A stretch of DNA of 64,000 bases from Billgrantia pellis (GCF_008297955.1 NZ_VTPY01000008.1:157165-221164); one strand, 5' to 3'; shown: positions 1 to 9,534, numbered from the stretch's first letter. A program made the numbers and translations. Notes: generated by a model not told the origin, from the sequence alone.

Positions 1-660
1 GCGGCGGGTGAACTTCGCCAGTCTGGTCGCGTTTGGCCGGTACTCGCGCTGGTTTTCATCGTCCTGGGTGCCCTCTACTCAGGCATCGCCACCCCGACCG
101 AAGTCGGTGCTATCGGGGCTTTCGGAGCGTTGGTCATCAGCCTCATGTTGCGTCGCATGACGTGGGGTTCCTTTTACATGGCTGTCGGCAAGACGCTGCG
201 CACCACCGCCATGATCGTGGCCATTATCTTTGGGGCGCTACTGTTCGGTTATTTCATGGCATACACCAAAGTGACCACCAGTATGATCGAATGGATCGCA
301 CTCGCGGATCTGTCGCCATATACGGTATTACTCCTGGTGGTATTCATTTATCTCATTCTCGGTATGTTCATGGATCAGTTTGCCATTATCGTACTGACCG
401 TACCTATTACCTATGCAGTCCTGACAGGCCTGGGATTCGATGGCATCTGGCTAGGTATCGTTCTCGTAAAGACCGCGGAGATCGGCCTGGTCTCACCCCC
501 GCTGGGATTGAATATTTATATCGCGTCGGGATCGACAGGAGTCAGCACGAAGCAGGGCTTTACCGGTGTCGCACCGTTCCTGGTCGTCGAAATGCTGATT
601 CTCGGTTTGATCATTGCCTTCCCCTCCATGTCTCTATTCCTCCCGAATCTTCTGGGTTGA
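1..660 (+). CDS. TRAP transporter large permease (DctM type), C-terminal part
   Basis: Only the C-terminal 219 residues are in the window; the frame is open from base 1. The segment near the window start reads GIATPTEVGAIGA, the loop conserved in DctM large permeases of TRAP transporters. At least four hydrophobic segments follow and the end is a short membrane-spanning tail. By family knowledge the protein drives Na+-coupled uptake of an organic acid together with a small DctQ subunit and a periplasmic binding protein, which would lie left of the window. The downstream catabolic genes suggest it imports their substrate. The family is clear; the substrate is unknown. Confidence 0.9.
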   Translation, partial: AAGELRQSGRVWPVLALVFIVLGALYSGIATPTEVGAIGAFGALVISLMLRRMTWGSFYMAVGKTLRTTAMIVAIIFGALLFGYFMAYTKVTTSMIEWIALADLSPYTVLLLVVFIYLILGMFMDQFAIIVLTVPITYAVLTGLGFDGIWLGIVLVKTAEIGLVSPPLGLNIYIASGSTGVSTKQGFTGVAPFLVVEMLILGLIIAFPSMSLFLPNLLG

Positions 661-718
661 GAGTTACGAGATATCTGATCACTCGGACAATGAACAAGCC
701 AGATTGAAGGAGCAAGGA

Positions 719-1633
719 ATGAAATTGATTACCTACACGGCGCAAGGCACACAGCGCCTGGGCACGCTGCAGGACAGTGGCCAAGTCATCGATCTACGCA
801 GCGCGGTGGAGGCGCTGATGGCTCGCCGGGGCCAAGCCGATGCCGTCGAGCAAGCGGCGTTCATGGTTCCTTCTGACATGGCTGTGCTGCTTGAGCGTGC
901 CAAGGGCGACCTGGCGCTGCTGAGCGAAGCGTCGGCCACCGCCGGGAGCGAATCGGCAGTGGAGCGGGAAGGCATAGTCTTGCAGGCACCGATAACGCGC
1001 CCCGGTAAAGTCCTGGGGGTCGGCCGAAATTATGGAGCCCATGCCGGAGAAGGCGGCCTGCTGGCTCAAGCCGAGCCCCGCATCTTTGCCAAGGTGCCAT
1101 CCTCGGTGATCGGTACGGGCGCCCCTATCCCCTGCCCCGCGTCGGTGACCAAACTGGACTGGGAAGTGGAACTTGCCGTGGTCATCGGCCGGCACATGAA
1201 GGAGATCCCTGAGTCGCAGGCGCTGGAATATATCGCTGGATATACGATCGTCAATGACGTTTCCGCACGCGAATTCCAGTTCGATGTGAAGCCACCGCAA
1301 ACCACCTTCGCCAAGAGCATGGATGGTTTTACGCCCATGGGCCCTGTGCTGCTTACCGCCGATGAGCTGACCGATCCCAGCGACGTCGCGTTGCGCTGCT
1401 GGGTCAATGACACGTTGATGCAGGAAGGCAACACCAGCGACATGATTTTCCCGGTGGCTTACATCCTGTCCTACCTCAGCCGCTTCATGACGTTGGAACC
1501 TGGTGATGTCATTGCGACCGGCACGCCATCCGGGGTGGGTTGTTTCAGGGACCCCCCGGTATACCTCACCCACGGCGATCAAGTACGCATGGAAATCCCC
1601 CCTATCGGCGTACTTGCCAATGACATCACATGA
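719..1633 (+). CDS. Fumarylacetoacetate hydrolase (FAH) family protein
   Basis: 304 residues from the ATG at 719, chosen because AAGGAGCAAGG precedes it; an upstream in-frame extension overlaps the permease gene and lacks a ribosome site. The second half has the FAH fold signature: KLDWEVELAVVIG supplies the Glu pair that binds the divalent metal, followed by GYTIVNDVSARE and a C-terminal IATGTPSGVG segment. Members hydrolyse or decarboxylate beta-diketo acids at the end of aromatic ring-cleavage pathways (fumarylacetoacetate, fumarylpyruvate, 2-hydroxyhepta-2,4-dienedioate). It is the first gene after the TRAP permease and precedes a TauD-type dioxygenase by 40 bp, probably in one operon. 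The exact substrate cannot be read from the sequence. Confidence 0.88.
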   Translation: MKLITYTAQGTQRLGTLQDSGQVIDLRSAVEALMARRGQADAVEQAAFMVPSDMAVLLERAKGDLALLSEASATAGSESAVEREGIVLQAPITRPGKVLGVGRNYGAHAGEGGLLAQAEPRIFAKVPSSVIGTGAPIPCPASVTKLDWEVELAVVIGRHMKEIPESQALEYIAGYTIVNDVSAREFQFDVKPPQTTFAKSMDGFTPMGPVLLTADELTDPSDVALRCWVNDTLMQEGNTSDMIFPVAYILSYLSRFMTLEPGDVIATGTPSGVGCFRDPPVYLTHGDQVRMEIPPIGVLANDIT

Positions 1634-1673
1634 TCTGCTTGTCCTTAGGAAAGAAAATTCAGGAGAAATAGCT

Positions 1674-2591
1674 ATGTCTACACTCAATATCAAATCCAGC
1701 GGAAAGATCCTCGGAGCAACGGTTGAAGGTCTGGATTTATCTCAGCCTCTGGATCAAGCCAGCTTTGATAGCATCATCGACGCATTAGGTGAATATGGCG
1801 TACTGTGCTTTCACGGTCAGGATCTGGACGAAGCAAGCCTAAAGCACTTCAGCAGCCGTTTCGGCACGCTCGAAATCAACGTTGCCAACACGTTCAAGGA
1901 TCCCAATCATCCTGAAGTGATGATTCTGTCCAATATCGTCGAGGACGGTAAACCCATCGGCATTGCCGATGCCGGCCAGGACTGGCACACCGACATGTCC
2001 TACAGCAGCACCATTGCCTTCGCCAATGTGTTGTATGCGATCAAGGTGCCGCGTCGCGAGGGCAAAGCCCTCGGTTGTACCAGCTTCGCCAATATGCACG
2101 CTGCCTACGAAGATTTGCCCGACGATGTAAAACAGAAGTTGGCCACCGCCACGGCTACCCACGACTTCAACAAGTTCTGGGAAATGATGCGCCGCGAGAA
2201 AGGCAGCACGCGCCCCCCGCTGACTCCCGAGCAGCGCAAGGCAAAGCCACCGGTGTCTCATCCGGTATTTCTTACCCACCCCATCACCGGGCGCAAGGTG
2301 CTGTACGCCAATCCCGGCTATACGGTATGCATCGATGGCTGGCCAGAGAAGGAGAGCGAAGAGATGCTGGAGTTCCTTTTCAAGCATCAGCTCGACCCGA
2401 AATACCAATATACCCATGAGTGGAACGAGCATGACGTCCTCATGTGGGAGAACATCGGCACTCTGCACAACGCCGTCGCCGACTATGCACCCGATGAGCC
2501 CCGCTTGATCAAGCGTTGCCAGATCATGGCCGACTGGATCTTCGACTCGCCCCAGGCACAGGCGCTTGGTGCCGATCGCGAACCCAGGTAA
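1674..2591 (+). CDS. TauD/TfdA family 2-oxoglutarate-dependent dioxygenase
   Basis: 305 residues from the ATG at 1674, preceded by AGGAGAAATAGCT. The Fe(II) facial triad is visible: H105 and D107 in DWHTD and a distal H265 in GTLHNAV, with R277 in DEPRLIKR positioned to bind 2-oxoglutarate. Length is normal for the family. These cytosolic enzymes hydroxylate sulfonates, phenoxyacetates or related acids and release succinate and CO2. The upstream FAH hydrolase and downstream flavin reductase suggest use in breakdown of an organic acid, perhaps aromatic or alkoxy. Taurine-specific neighbours are absent, so tauD is not assigned. Confidence 0.9.
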   Translation: MSTLNIKSSGKILGATVEGLDLSQPLDQASFDSIIDALGEYGVLCFHGQDLDEASLKHFSSRFGTLEINVANTFKDPNHPEVMILSNIVEDGKPIGIADAGQDWHTDMSYSSTIAFANVLYAIKVPRREGKALGCTSFANMHAAYEDLPDDVKQKLATATATHDFNKFWEMMRREKGSTRPPLTPEQRKAKPPVSHPVFLTHPITGRKVLYANPGYTVCIDGWPEKESEEMLEFLFKHQLDPKYQYTHEWNEHDVLMWENIGTLHNAVADYAPDEPRLIKRCQIMADWIFDSPQAQALGADREPR

Positions 2592-2616
2592 TCGTTCACC
2601 CAGGAGTCTAGTCTGC

Positions 2617-3219
2617 ATGTTCTACGAACCGTCGGCGGGCCATGGTCTTGCGTACGATCCGTTCAAGGCCATTATCGCCCCCAGGCCCATCGGCTGGATT
2701 TCGACGTTATCCGATGAAGGGCTGCCCAACTTGGCGCCGTACAGCTTCTTCAATGCCATGTCGAGCCGACCTCCCATGGTCGGCTTTACCAGCGAAGGCA
2801 TGAAGGACTCCCCAAGAAATGCGCAGGCGACCCGCGAGTTCGTTTACAACCTGGCCACCATGCCCTTGTCGCAGGCCATGAGCGAGAGTTCGGTCAGCCT
2901 GCCGCATGGCGAGAATGAGTTTGACTATGCAGGCCTGGAAATGGCGCCCTCTCGCTTGGTCAAGCCGCCTCGTGTCGCCAGGGCCCCAGCCGCCCTGGAG
3001 TGCCGTACGGTGCACTTCAGCGAACTGCTGGATCTGGACGGAAAGCCGACGGATCGGTATCTGGTGATAGGTCAGGTTATCGGCGTGTACATCGATGAGG
3101 CGTATATCCGCGACGGGCGGTTCGACACGGTCGCAGCCCAGTCACTAGCCCGTTGCGGCTATCGCGATTATGCCGCTGTCGATCGGGTATTCGAACTGCT
3201 ACGCCCCGATGAGCGCTAA
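2617..3219 (+). CDS. Flavin reductase family protein (FMN-binding split barrel)
   Basis: 200 residues from the ATG at 2617 (CAGGAGTCTAGTCTGC upstream). The N-terminus PFKAIIAPRPIGWIST followed by NLAPYSFFN is the conserved FMN-binding region of the flavin-reductase-like split-barrel family; a later stretch reading VIGQVIGVYIDE is also typical. Members supply reduced FMN to two-component monooxygenases or act as flavoproteins of unknown role. It lies 25 bp after the dioxygenase and ends the first part of the operon before the LysR gene. No partner monooxygenase is visible here, so its electron acceptor is open. Confidence 0.85.
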   Translation: MFYEPSAGHGLAYDPFKAIIAPRPIGWISTLSDEGLPNLAPYSFFNAMSSRPPMVGFTSEGMKDSPRNAQATREFVYNLATMPLSQAMSESSVSLPHGENEFDYAGLEMAPSRLVKPPRVARAPAALECRTVHFSELLDLDGKPTDRYLVIGQVIGVYIDEAYIRDGRFDTVAAQSLARCGYRDYAAVDRVFELLRPDER

Positions 3220-3279
3220 GGACTTCATTATGATGCGCCATGGGATCGAACCGCCACGTAGCGGCCAGAAAGATGGAGA

Positions 3280-4221
3280 ATGCCGTTGAATCCCGAAACG
3301 TTTTCTCCTGCATTTTTTCGCCGCCTGGAGACTTTCATCGCCGTTGCCGAAACGCTCAGCTTTCGACGCGCCGCTGAGATGATCGGTCGCTCCCAGCCCG
3401 CGGTGACATCGCAGATCAACCAGCTTGAAGACGCGCTCGGGGTGAAGCTGCTGGTTCGCTCAACCCGCCAGGTACGGCTGACGACGGCGGGGGCCGAGCT
3501 GCTCGAGCGAGGCAGGCGGCTGCTGGCGGAATCCGAGCGGCTCGTGCGCGACATCCACGCCCAGGCAGGTCTGCTGACTGGCCAGGTGGTGGTTTCCTTC
3601 TCGCCCACCATCGCCATGAGCCTTGCGCCTAAGGTACTGGCCACGTTTGAAAGCGAGCATCCCGGCATCCGCGTCCTGCTTCGTGAGGAGCTGGCACCCC
3701 AAATGCTGGAAGCGATTCTCAACGGAAGTGTCGACGTCGGGATTGGGCCATATCAACCGACCACGGACAAGCTGGCCTTCAACCCTATCTTCGATCAGGA
3801 ATTCTCGCTGGTAATTCGCGAAGACCATCCCCTTGCCATTCGCGGACACGCCCGAATACGGGATCTCGCGAACATCAATCTCCTCTGCTCCTCGGTGGGC
3901 ACCACCGCACGCGAGGTGCTGGAAAACGCCGCCAAGGCAGAGGGGATCACCATCATGCCCAAGTACGAAGCCCTGCAGTATCCCACGCTCTTCGCGCTGG
4001 CAGCGGCAGGCTTTGGCGGTACGGTCATGCCCGCGGTCAACACCAACATATTGAGTGCCATGGGATTATGCGCCGTGCCGTTTCGCGGCAAGTGCCTGGT
4101 GCGGCCTATCGGGATCATCACTCGGCGTGACGAGGCGTTGGCGCCGGGACCACAGGCCTTCGTACGCCTGTTGCTACTGACGGCGGAACAGGAAAGCCAA
4201 CACCTGGCTGGCCAAGGCTGA
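3280..4221 (+). CDS. LysR family transcriptional regulator
   Basis: 313 residues; the start at 3280 has AGATGGAG just upstream. Residues about 14-72 form the LysR winged helix-turn-helix (FRRAAEMIGRSQPAVTSQIN), followed by a linker helix and a two-lobed effector-binding domain containing LSFSPTIAM-like and HPGIRVLLREE segments. It sits in the middle of the catabolic cluster in the same orientation as its neighbours, so it probably controls this cluster in response to a pathway intermediate. No divergent target promoter is present, which is atypical for LysR; the operator is not evident. Confidence 0.93.
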   Translation: MPLNPETFSPAFFRRLETFIAVAETLSFRRAAEMIGRSQPAVTSQINQLEDALGVKLLVRSTRQVRLTTAGAELLERGRRLLAESERLVRDIHAQAGLLTGQVVVSFSPTIAMSLAPKVLATFESEHPGIRVLLREELAPQMLEAILNGSVDVGIGPYQPTTDKLAFNPIFDQEFSLVIREDHPLAIRGHARIRDLANINLLCSSVGTTAREVLENAAKAEGITIMPKYEALQYPTLFALAAAGFGGTVMPAVNTNILSAMGLCAVPFRGKCLVRPIGIITRRDEALAPGPQAFVRLLLLTAEQESQHLAGQG

Positions 4222-4244
4222 GTGCCCAGAACAAGGAGAAGAGT

Positions 4245-5000
4245 ATGGCGGACGAACAGCAGATTCTGCTGGTGACGGGGGGTTCGCGGGGCATCGGCCG
4301 CGCCATCTGCCGCATGGCCGCGGTGCAAGGGTTTCGGCTCGTCTTCACTTACCGCAGCGACACGTCAGCGGCCGAACGCCTCGTCGCCGAAATCGAACAG
4401 GCGGGGGGCAGCGCCCTTGCGGTACGCAGCGACGTCAGCAACCCGGACGACGTCACACGGCTGTTCGAAACCGTCGATGCGCAACCCGGTCGCCTCGCCG
4501 CCCTGGTGAACAATGCCGGCATCACCGGGCAGCGGGGCCGGTTCACGGAGACCTCCATGGACACCGTGCGTCAGGTCTTCGACGTCAATGTCTTCGGCCT
4601 CATGGAATGTAGCCGCCAAGCCGTACAGCGCCTCTCGATCCTCAGGGGCGGCGCCGGCGGCTCGATCGTCAACCTCTCTTCAGGCGCAGCCCAACAGGGC
4701 GCGGCCGGCACCTACGTCTGGTATGGCGCGTCGAAGGCGGCGGTGGAAACGTTCACCCTGGGGCTTGCCAAGGAAGTGGCCGGCGAAGGAATTCGCGTAA
4801 ACGCGCTCTCCCCCGGCGTTACCGACACCGAGATTCATGCCGCATCCGGCACCGCACCCGACCCGCAAGCATTGGCGAAGACGATTCCCCTTGGGCGCAT
4901 GGGCAGCCCGGAAGAGATCGCCGCCCCCGCTCTATGGCTTCTGTCAGACGCGGCCGCCTATGTGACCGGCGCCGTTTTGAGAGTCAGCGGAGGACGCTGA
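4245..5000 (+). CDS. SDR family oxidoreductase
   Basis: 251 residues. The classical short-chain dehydrogenase layout is complete: cofactor motif TGGSRGIG at 11-18, NNAG at 89-92, catalytic S145/S146 region, and Y160-K164 in YGASK. An Arg in the FTYRSD stretch at the end of beta-2 favours NADP(H). The C-terminus reads YVTGAVLRVSGGR, as in sugar- or acyl-oxidising SDRs. It starts 23 bp after the LysR gene with AAGGAG. Probably oxidises a hydroxy intermediate of the pathway encoded around it; substrate unknown. Confidence 0.92.
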   Translation: MADEQQILLVTGGSRGIGRAICRMAAVQGFRLVFTYRSDTSAAERLVAEIEQAGGSALAVRSDVSNPDDVTRLFETVDAQPGRLAALVNNAGITGQRGRFTETSMDTVRQVFDVNVFGLMECSRQAVQRLSILRGGAGGSIVNLSSGAAQQGAAGTYVWYGASKAAVETFTLGLAKEVAGEGIRVNALSPGVTDTEIHAASGTAPDPQALAKTIPLGRMGSPEEIAAPALWLLSDAAAYVTGAVLRVSGGR

Positions 5001-5031
5001 GTCGCCACCGGAATTTGTCAGGAGAAACATC

Positions 5032-6051
5032 ATGCAGGTCTACCATCTACTTCCCGGCCAAGGCCTCGATGGCCTGGTGCTACGACAGGCCGACACTCCC
5101 CGACCGGGACCGGGCCAGGTACTGGTCAAGATGCGAGCCGCCTCCCTGAACTACCGTGACTTGCGCGTGGCCGAAGGCCAGTACGCGCTGGGTAGCGTAC
5201 CGGAGAACCTGGTGCCGCTTTCCGACGGTGCCGGAGACGTGGTCGACATCGGCCCGGAGGTGACACGAGTGCAGCCCGGCGATCGCGTTGCCGCTTTGTT
5301 CCTCCAGCACTGGCTGGGGGGTGAATTCGAGGAAGCCTTTGGAATATCCGCCCTGGGCGGGTCGTGCCATGGCGTGCTGTCGGAATACGCCGTGTTCGAC
5401 CAGAACGGGCTCGTCCAGTTGCCGGCGCACCTGTCTTACGAAGAAGGCGCCACGCTGCCCTGCGCGGGAACGACGGCATGGAACGCTCTGTTCGGCGGCC
5501 CCGCCGTCAAACCCGGCGAGACCGTACTGACATTGGGTACGGGCGGGGTGTCGCTGTTCGCCCTGCAGTTCGCCAAGATGGCGGGCGCCCGGGTGATCGC
5601 CACCTCCTCGAATCCTGCGAAGCTCGACTACGCGTTGCAGTTGGGCGCCGACGAAGGCATCGACTATACCGCCTCGCCGGAGTGGCACGAGCAGGTCATG
5701 GCGCTGACCGGCTGGCGCGGTGTCGATCATGTGGTCGAAGTCGTTGGCGGTGAGAACGTGGGGCAATCTGTCGAAGCCACGCGCAATGGCGGCACCGTTC
5801 ATCTCATCGGTGCCCAGGCGGGAGGCCTGATCGACCCCACGCGCGTACGCCGCCGCAACGTGACCCTGAGAGGGTTGTACGTTGGCTCGAGAGCGCATTT
5901 CGAAGCTATGAATCGTGCCATGGCTCAGCATGCGCTGAAGCCGGTCATTGATCGGGTTTTCCCCTTCGACGAAGCGAAAGCCGCTTACCGTCACCTGGCG
6001 GCGCGGGCCCACATGGGGAAAGTGGTGATCACGCTGGGAGATAAAGCGTGA
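5032..6051 (+). CDS. Zinc-type alcohol dehydrogenase-like (MDR) oxidoreductase
   Basis: 339 residues, medium-chain dehydrogenase/reductase fold. The N-terminal GroES-like domain contains LNYRDLRVAEGQY and the SDGAGDVVDIG turn; the Rossmann part shows TVLTLGTGGVSLFALQFAK. The catalytic-zinc Cys/His set of true alcohol dehydrogenases is not complete, so a zinc-free quinone-reductase-like activity is possible. Preceded by AGGAGAAACATC; its stop overlaps the next start by 4 bp, indicating translational coupling with the AbrB-like membrane protein. Substrate unknown. Confidence 0.88.
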   Translation: MQVYHLLPGQGLDGLVLRQADTPRPGPGQVLVKMRAASLNYRDLRVAEGQYALGSVPENLVPLSDGAGDVVDIGPEVTRVQPGDRVAALFLQHWLGGEFEEAFGISALGGSCHGVLSEYAVFDQNGLVQLPAHLSYEEGATLPCAGTTAWNALFGGPAVKPGETVLTLGTGGVSLFALQFAKMAGARVIATSSNPAKLDYALQLGADEGIDYTASPEWHEQVMALTGWRGVDHVVEVVGGENVGQSVEATRNGGTVHLIGAQAGGLIDPTRVRRRNVTLRGLYVGSRAHFEAMNRAMAQHALKPVIDRVFPFDEAKAAYRHLAARAHMGKVVITLGDKA

Positions 6052-7115
6052 ACCGACGCTACCACCAGCAAGGGATTCGTCTTACCGTCCTGTTCCTGCT
6101 GTGTGTGGCGGCGGGATTCGTCGCGAACATGCTTCAAGCGCCGCTGGCCTGGATGATCGGCCCGATGTGCGCCGCAACCGCCCTAAGCCTCAGCGGCCAC
6201 GCGCCCTACTTGCACCATTCCGCCCGCGGCCTGGGCCAGCTGATCGTGGCTGCCGCCGTCGGGCTATATTTCACGCCAAGCGCATTGGCGCAAGCCATTA
6301 GCCATCTTCCGGCCATGGTAGGGGTGGCGCTGTTAGCCACATTGGCCGGTTGCGTAACAGCTTACTTCCTGATTCGGATTACCGCGAGCGACCTGGCGAC
6401 CGTGCTGTTCTCCAGCATACCCGGGGGGCCGGGCGAAATGGCGCAATTGGCCGCGCAGCAGGGAGGCAGCTCGCCCCTGGTCGCCATCGCGCAGAGCCTG
6501 CGCATCGCCATGGTGGTCACCATCATTCCCCTTTCCCTGGCCGCAGTGGGGGTGGGTACCGAATCGCTCGGCAGTGGCATCGATCTCGCCGTGGTGGGGC
6601 CGCTTCGCCTGCTAGAGGTGCTCGCAATCGCCACGCTTGCCGCTTTTCTTTTCCATCGTTGCGGCATCGTCAGCCCCATGTTCATGGGACCGCTTGCCGC
6701 CTCGGCGATCCTGGCCGGCATGGGAGTCTATGACTTTGCCTTTCCCCGCTTCGTGCTCTATGCCGGCCAGTTGCTGCTGGGCGCATCGTTGGGGCTCAGC
6801 TTTACCCGCGATATCTTTCGTCGCGCGCCACGGTTCCTATTAGCCAGCACGTTGCTGACAGGCCTGCTCATGGCGGTCTGCGCGGCAATGGGCTACGTGA
6901 CGGCTCAGCTCACCGCATGGGATCTCCCCACCATGATGCTGGCCACGGCCCCCGGGAGCGTGTCCGAGATGTCGATTACCGCGGAAACCCTGGGCTTAGG
7001 CGTGGCAGGGGTCGCCGCGTTTCAGATCGTGCGGCTATTCATCATGGTGCCGCTTACGCCCCTGCTCTACCGACTGGCAAGTTCACGCGCACGCCTACGC
7101 GACAGGGCAAACTGA
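6048..7115 (+). CDS. AbrB family membrane protein
   Basis: 355 residues with about ten hydrophobic segments in two homologous halves. The pair of motifs APLAWMIGPM near the N-terminus and SSIPGGPGEMAQLA in the middle, repeated as LATAPGSVSEMSI in the second half, identifies the AbrB/'ammonia monooxygenase-like' membrane family; despite these names it is probably a transporter or regulator of unknown ligand and not an oxygenase. It overlaps the upstream MDR gene by 4 bp and lies within the catabolic operon, which suggests transport or sensing of a pathway compound. Confidence 0.85.
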   Translation: MNRRYHQQGIRLTVLFLLCVAAGFVANMLQAPLAWMIGPMCAATALSLSGHAPYLHHSARGLGQLIVAAAVGLYFTPSALAQAISHLPAMVGVALLATLAGCVTAYFLIRITASDLATVLFSSIPGGPGEMAQLAAQQGGSSPLVAIAQSLRIAMVVTIIPLSLAAVGVGTESLGSGIDLAVVGPLRLLEVLAIATLAAFLFHRCGIVSPMFMGPLAASAILAGMGVYDFAFPRFVLYAGQLLLGASLGLSFTRDIFRRAPRFLLASTLLTGLLMAVCAAMGYVTAQLTAWDLPTMMLATAPGSVSEMSITAETLGLGVAGVAAFQIVRLFIMVPLTPLLYRLASSRARLRDRAN

Positions 7116-7129
7116 ATCGGGAGAAACGA

Positions 7130-8056
7130 ATGAAAGCGACCTATTTCATGCAAACCGGCGGCCCCGAAGTGCTCCAGTACGGCGAGCTTCCGGATCCCGA
7201 GCCGGGGGCCGGCGAAATCGTGGTCGACATCCAAGCGGCCAGCGTGAACGGCGTGGACTGGAAGATTCGAAGCGGACGATACAAGGAAATCACCCGATTT
7301 CCCTATGTGCTGGGACGCGATTTCTCCGGCGTCGTGGCGGCGTTGGGCGAAGGAGTCGAAGGCTTGCCGGTCGGCACCCCCGTATTCGGTGTCTGCGAAA
7401 CGACGGACGACGGCGCCTACGCGGAGAAAATCGCCATCAACGCAACGAACGTCGCCCGCAAGCCGGACAGCGTTAGCCATGTCGAAGCGGCCGCCCTGGC
7501 CCTGGCCGGGCTCACCGCAATCGTCAGTATCGAACATACCCTCAACATACAGTCGGGCGAGCATGTCCTGATCCAGGGCGGAGCCGGAGGGGTCGGCAGT
7601 TTTGCGATCCAGCTCGCCCGACATCTAGGTGCCAAGGTCACCACTACGGCTAGCGCGGCAAACCACGACTACCTGCTGAGCCTGGGAGCGCAGCAAGCCA
7701 TCGACTACAGGACACAGGACTTTACTCGCTGTGTCAGTGCCTGCGATGCCGTACTCGACACTATCGGCGGCGAAGTGGCCGAACGCTCCTTCAGAGTACT
7801 GCGTTCGGGGGGGCGCGCCGCCTTTATCGCCTCTGGCCCCAAGGCACCCACTCCGGCACGTTCCGATGTCCAAGCCCTGCGGCCCCAGGTCAACCGCGAC
7901 TCGGCATATCTGGAGCGCATTATGGCGCTGCTCGAGTCCCGCGCTATTCAAGTTCCTGAAATCACTACGTTTGCACTCGAAGACGCCGCAAAGGCGCATT
8001 GCGTGAGCGAATCTCGCCACTTGAGGGGCAAGCTGGTCTTGGAAGTAAAACGCTAA
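7130..8056 (+). CDS. NADP-dependent oxidoreductase (zinc-free MDR)
   Basis: 308 residues from the ATG at 7130, with GGGAGAAACGA upstream; the longer open frame runs into the preceding gene. GroES-like domain with ASVNGVDWKIRSG and a nucleotide-binding GGAGGVGSFAIQLARHLGA motif are diagnostic of quinone-oxidoreductase/enoyl-reductase-like MDR enzymes. No zinc ligands are present. It follows the AbrB-family gene by 14 bp and precedes the 2-hydroxy-acid oxidase, in the same operon. A reductase acting on an alpha,beta-unsaturated carbonyl is likely; the substrate is not known. Confidence 0.87.
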   Translation: MKATYFMQTGGPEVLQYGELPDPEPGAGEIVVDIQAASVNGVDWKIRSGRYKEITRFPYVLGRDFSGVVAALGEGVEGLPVGTPVFGVCETTDDGAYAEKIAINATNVARKPDSVSHVEAAALALAGLTAIVSIEHTLNIQSGEHVLIQGGAGGVGSFAIQLARHLGAKVTTTASAANHDYLLSLGAQQAIDYRTQDFTRCVSACDAVLDTIGGEVAERSFRVLRSGGRAAFIASGPKAPTPARSDVQALRPQVNRDSAYLERIMALLESRAIQVPEITTFALEDAAKAHCVSESRHLRGKLVLEVKR

Positions 8057-8084
8057 CAATCGCCAGAAAGAACAAGGAATCCCC

Positions 8085-9263
8085 ATGTCTAAGGTGGATA
8101 AGCTACACAGCATTGAAGACCTGAGAAAATTGGCTAAACGCCGTCTGCCACGCGCCATCTTCGATTTTTTCGATGGCGGGGCCGAGGATGAGACGACGCT
8201 TGTGGCGAACCGGGAGGCCTTCAAGCGGATTCGCCTTGCGCCTCGCTGCCTGATGGACGTGTCGAAGGTAGACACCTCGCTGGAGCTCCTAGGCACACGC
8301 TCGCCGCTGCCATTGGTCGTGGCCCCTACGGGCGCTGTCGGCTTCGGCCGCAGAGGAGGCGATATCGCCATCGCTCAAGCGGCGGCCGAAATGGGCATTG
8401 CCTACACGTTATCGACGTCAGCCACAGCGTCAATCGAGCAAATCGCCGAGGCGGCCCCGGGCAGGCACTGGTTTCAGGCCTATATCCTGCAGAACCGCCA
8501 GTTGCTGGATTCGCTCATTGCCCGGGCCTATGCCGCGGACTACGAAGCGCTGATGATAACTGTGGACCTGCCGGTAGGCGGCAAGCGTGAGCGCGACTAC
8601 CGCAACCATCTGTCTTTTCCTTTCCGCTATACGGCAAAAAACCTGCTGGACTTCGCGAGCCGCCCAGCCTGGGCGCTCGATATCGTGCGCCATGGCTTGC
8701 CCAAGATGGAAAATCTGGTGGAATTGGAGAAACCCTCTGCGAGCACGGCCAAGCTGGCTTCGTCCGTGGGGCGCAGCTACGACCCATCATTCGATTGGAC
8801 GCGCCTGCAGGCGTTACGCGATTCCTGGTCGCGGAAGTTGATCGTCAAGGGCGTCATGCGTGCCGACGATGCGGATCGGCTGGTGCGGCTCGGCTGCGAT
8901 GCCATCGTCGTATCGAATCATGGCGGACGGCAACTGGATGGGGCTGTCGCCACGATGGAGGCGTTGCCAGCGATACTCCATGCCGTGGCAGGCCGAATCC
9001 CAGTGTTCGTGGATGGCGGGGTGCGCCGCGGAGTCGATATCTTGAAAGCCCGCGCGCGTGGCGCCGAGGGGGTACTGATCGGGCGGGCGACCTTGTGGGG
9101 AGCGGTGGCGGCTGGCAGGCCGGGGGCCGAGCGTGCCTTGACGATACTTGCCGATGAGCTTCAGCGAAGCATGCAATTATGTGGCGCAAGGAATATAGAA
9201 GAGATAGCAGAGAACCTCTGCTTTCCCTCGCTGGAAAAACATATATCTGAATACAAGCAATAA
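8085..9263 (+). CDS. FMN-dependent alpha-hydroxy-acid oxidase/dehydrogenase
   Basis: 392 residues with the full glycolate oxidase/lactate dehydrogenase barrel: FDFFDGGAEDE near the N-terminus, VVAPTGAVG, the catalytic SNHGGRQLD segment containing the base His, and the FMN phosphate site VDGGVRRGVDILKARARGA...LIGR. Members oxidise lactate, mandelate, glycolate or longer 2-hydroxy acids to 2-oxo acids. It is the last gene of the catabolic cluster. A role on a pathway 2-hydroxy acid is more likely than general lactate use because of its neighbours, but this is inference. Confidence 0.92.
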   Translation: MSKVDKLHSIEDLRKLAKRRLPRAIFDFFDGGAEDETTLVANREAFKRIRLAPRCLMDVSKVDTSLELLGTRSPLPLVVAPTGAVGFGRRGGDIAIAQAAAEMGIAYTLSTSATASIEQIAEAAPGRHWFQAYILQNRQLLDSLIARAYAADYEALMITVDLPVGGKRERDYRNHLSFPFRYTAKNLLDFASRPAWALDIVRHGLPKMENLVELEKPSASTAKLASSVGRSYDPSFDWTRLQALRDSWSRKLIVKGVMRADDADRLVRLGCDAIVVSNHGGRQLDGAVATMEALPAILHAVAGRIPVFVDGGVRRGVDILKARARGAEGVLIGRATLWGAVAAGRPGAERALTILADELQRSMQLCGARNIEEIAENLCFPSLEKHISEYKQ

Positions 9264-9534
9264 GGCTGATATCTGCGTCTTCCAAGACACCTGAGTACTC
9301 CCCAGGACCCACAGTGCCGGTTATCGTTAGCCGATTCGCTTCCTGGGGCAGTCGTCCTCCTCCCTTGGTTTAGGTCCGCCAATTACCCAGCAAGCCTCCC
9401 CCCTGCATACAAACGGCTCGGCATACGCCACGCGTGGATATCCCAGCTAACTGTACGGCCTGAAGATCTGTCGGTGTGCTTTCTAGCATCCGCTTCGATT
9501 ACGAGCGTATTGCTGCTGTGTCGGCTCAATCCAA

